Shown here: piece by piece, positions 5,016 through 5,217 of the stretch | How positions within the stretch are numbered: position 1 is the stretch's first letter | How the letters are laid out: each line of letters starts with the position of its first letter | From: Deferribacteres bacterium | GTDB lineage: Bacteria; Nitrospirota; Thermodesulfovibrionia; UBA6902 | Assembly (NCBI GenBank): GCA_013152795.1 | Contig: JAADFS010000272.1 | Coordinates: forward strand, 1-5,217 | Direction: 5' to 3' | DNA length: 5,217 bases | Program-made: the position numbers and the translations under genes | The notes under the pieces: generated by a model | What the model saw: the letters and a program-made list of their open reading frames with translations, nothing else | Told to the model about the DNA's origin: nothing | Database searches by the model: none

Positions 5016-5217
5016 ATGGGAATGGAGACGGATGATTACAGGAAACTGTCTGTAGAAAAGGCGCTTGAGGCCCTGCATACTGCAAAGGACAGGGGCCTGT
5101 CACAGGCCGAGGCGCAAAAGAGGCTTGCCGAATACGGGTATAACGAAATCCCCGAAAAAGAAGAGTCCATCTTCCACCGGATATTCAGGCGGTTCTGGGG
5201 GCCCATCCCCGGAATGA
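5016..5217 (+). CDS. Cation-transporting P-type ATPase (proton-efflux type), N-terminal fragment
   Basis: The frame encodes 67 residues and is still open at the window edge; the final TGA is out of frame. It begins MGMETDDYRKLSVEKALEAL and contains GLSQAEAQKRLAEYGYNEIP, the classic cation-ATPase N-terminal domain in which a helix-turn-helix-like 'GL-x4-A-x2-R-L-x2-YG-x-N' precedes the first membrane helix. The following RRFWGPIPGM closely resembles the FWGPIPWM stretch leading into TM1 of plasma-membrane-type H+-ATPases (P3A). The catalytic DKTGT, membrane ion site and actuator domain lie beyond the window, so the ion (H+, Ca2+, Mg2+ or another) is inferred only from this N-terminus. The start at 5016 is chosen from spacing to AAGGAGG. 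The gene lies 80 bp downstream of htrA in the same direction and may be co-transcribed with it. Confidence 0.85.
   Translation, partial: MGMETDDYRKLSVEKALEALHTAKDRGLSQAEAQKRLAEYGYNEIPEKEESIFHRIFRRFWGPIPGM

Overview
This window reads as a chromosomal segment of a moderately GC-rich, Gram-negative (diderm) bacterium. The evidence is a periplasmic HtrA/DegP-type protease with an N-terminal signal/anchor, an HlyD-type membrane-fusion protein that would span the periplasm, and a ClsA-like cardiolipin synthase. The general style (HtrA leader, P-type ATPase of the proton-efflux type, GC-rich intergenic hairpins and 7-bp repeats) resembles Nitrospirota or deltaproteobacterial-type genomes. That placement is a recollection-based guess, not something the window proves.

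Layout. (1) Positions 1-140, minus strand: the N-terminus of an HlyD/membrane-fusion protein, cut by the window edge. (2) Positions 141-180: a 40-bp divergent intergenic region with overlapping back-to-back promoter candidates. (3) Positions 181-1623, plus: a complete cardiolipin synthase. A longer reading from an ATG at 25 is rejected because it runs through the divergent gene. (4) Positions 1624-1929: noncoding, holding the first copy of a paired inverted-repeat element and a promoter candidate. (5) Positions 1930-3123, plus: acetate kinase. (6) Positions 3124-3477: noncoding or nearly so, with a very strong ribosome-binding site leading into only 15 codons, a second copy of the same repeat element with an unrelated interior (heptamer repeats and a G/C-rich palindrome), and the leader of the next gene. 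(7) Positions 3478-4935, plus: a complete HtrA/DegP serine protease with two PDZ domains. (8) Positions 5016-5217, plus: the start of a cation-transporting P-type ATPase, cut by the window edge.

The genes do not form an obvious single pathway. Three concern the envelope (cardiolipin synthesis, periplasmic protein quality control, ion pumping), one is central carbon/energy metabolism (acetyl phosphate/acetate), and one belongs to an efflux or secretion system running the other way. Spacing of 300 bp or more around ackA suggests separate transcription units. htrA and the ATPase gene are 80 bp apart and could be co-transcribed.

The most interesting content is intergenic: two copies of an element with near-identical ~50-bp arms but unrelated interiors, including one compensatory base-pair change that keeps the arms complementary. 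I see no clear new multi-gene system in this window.
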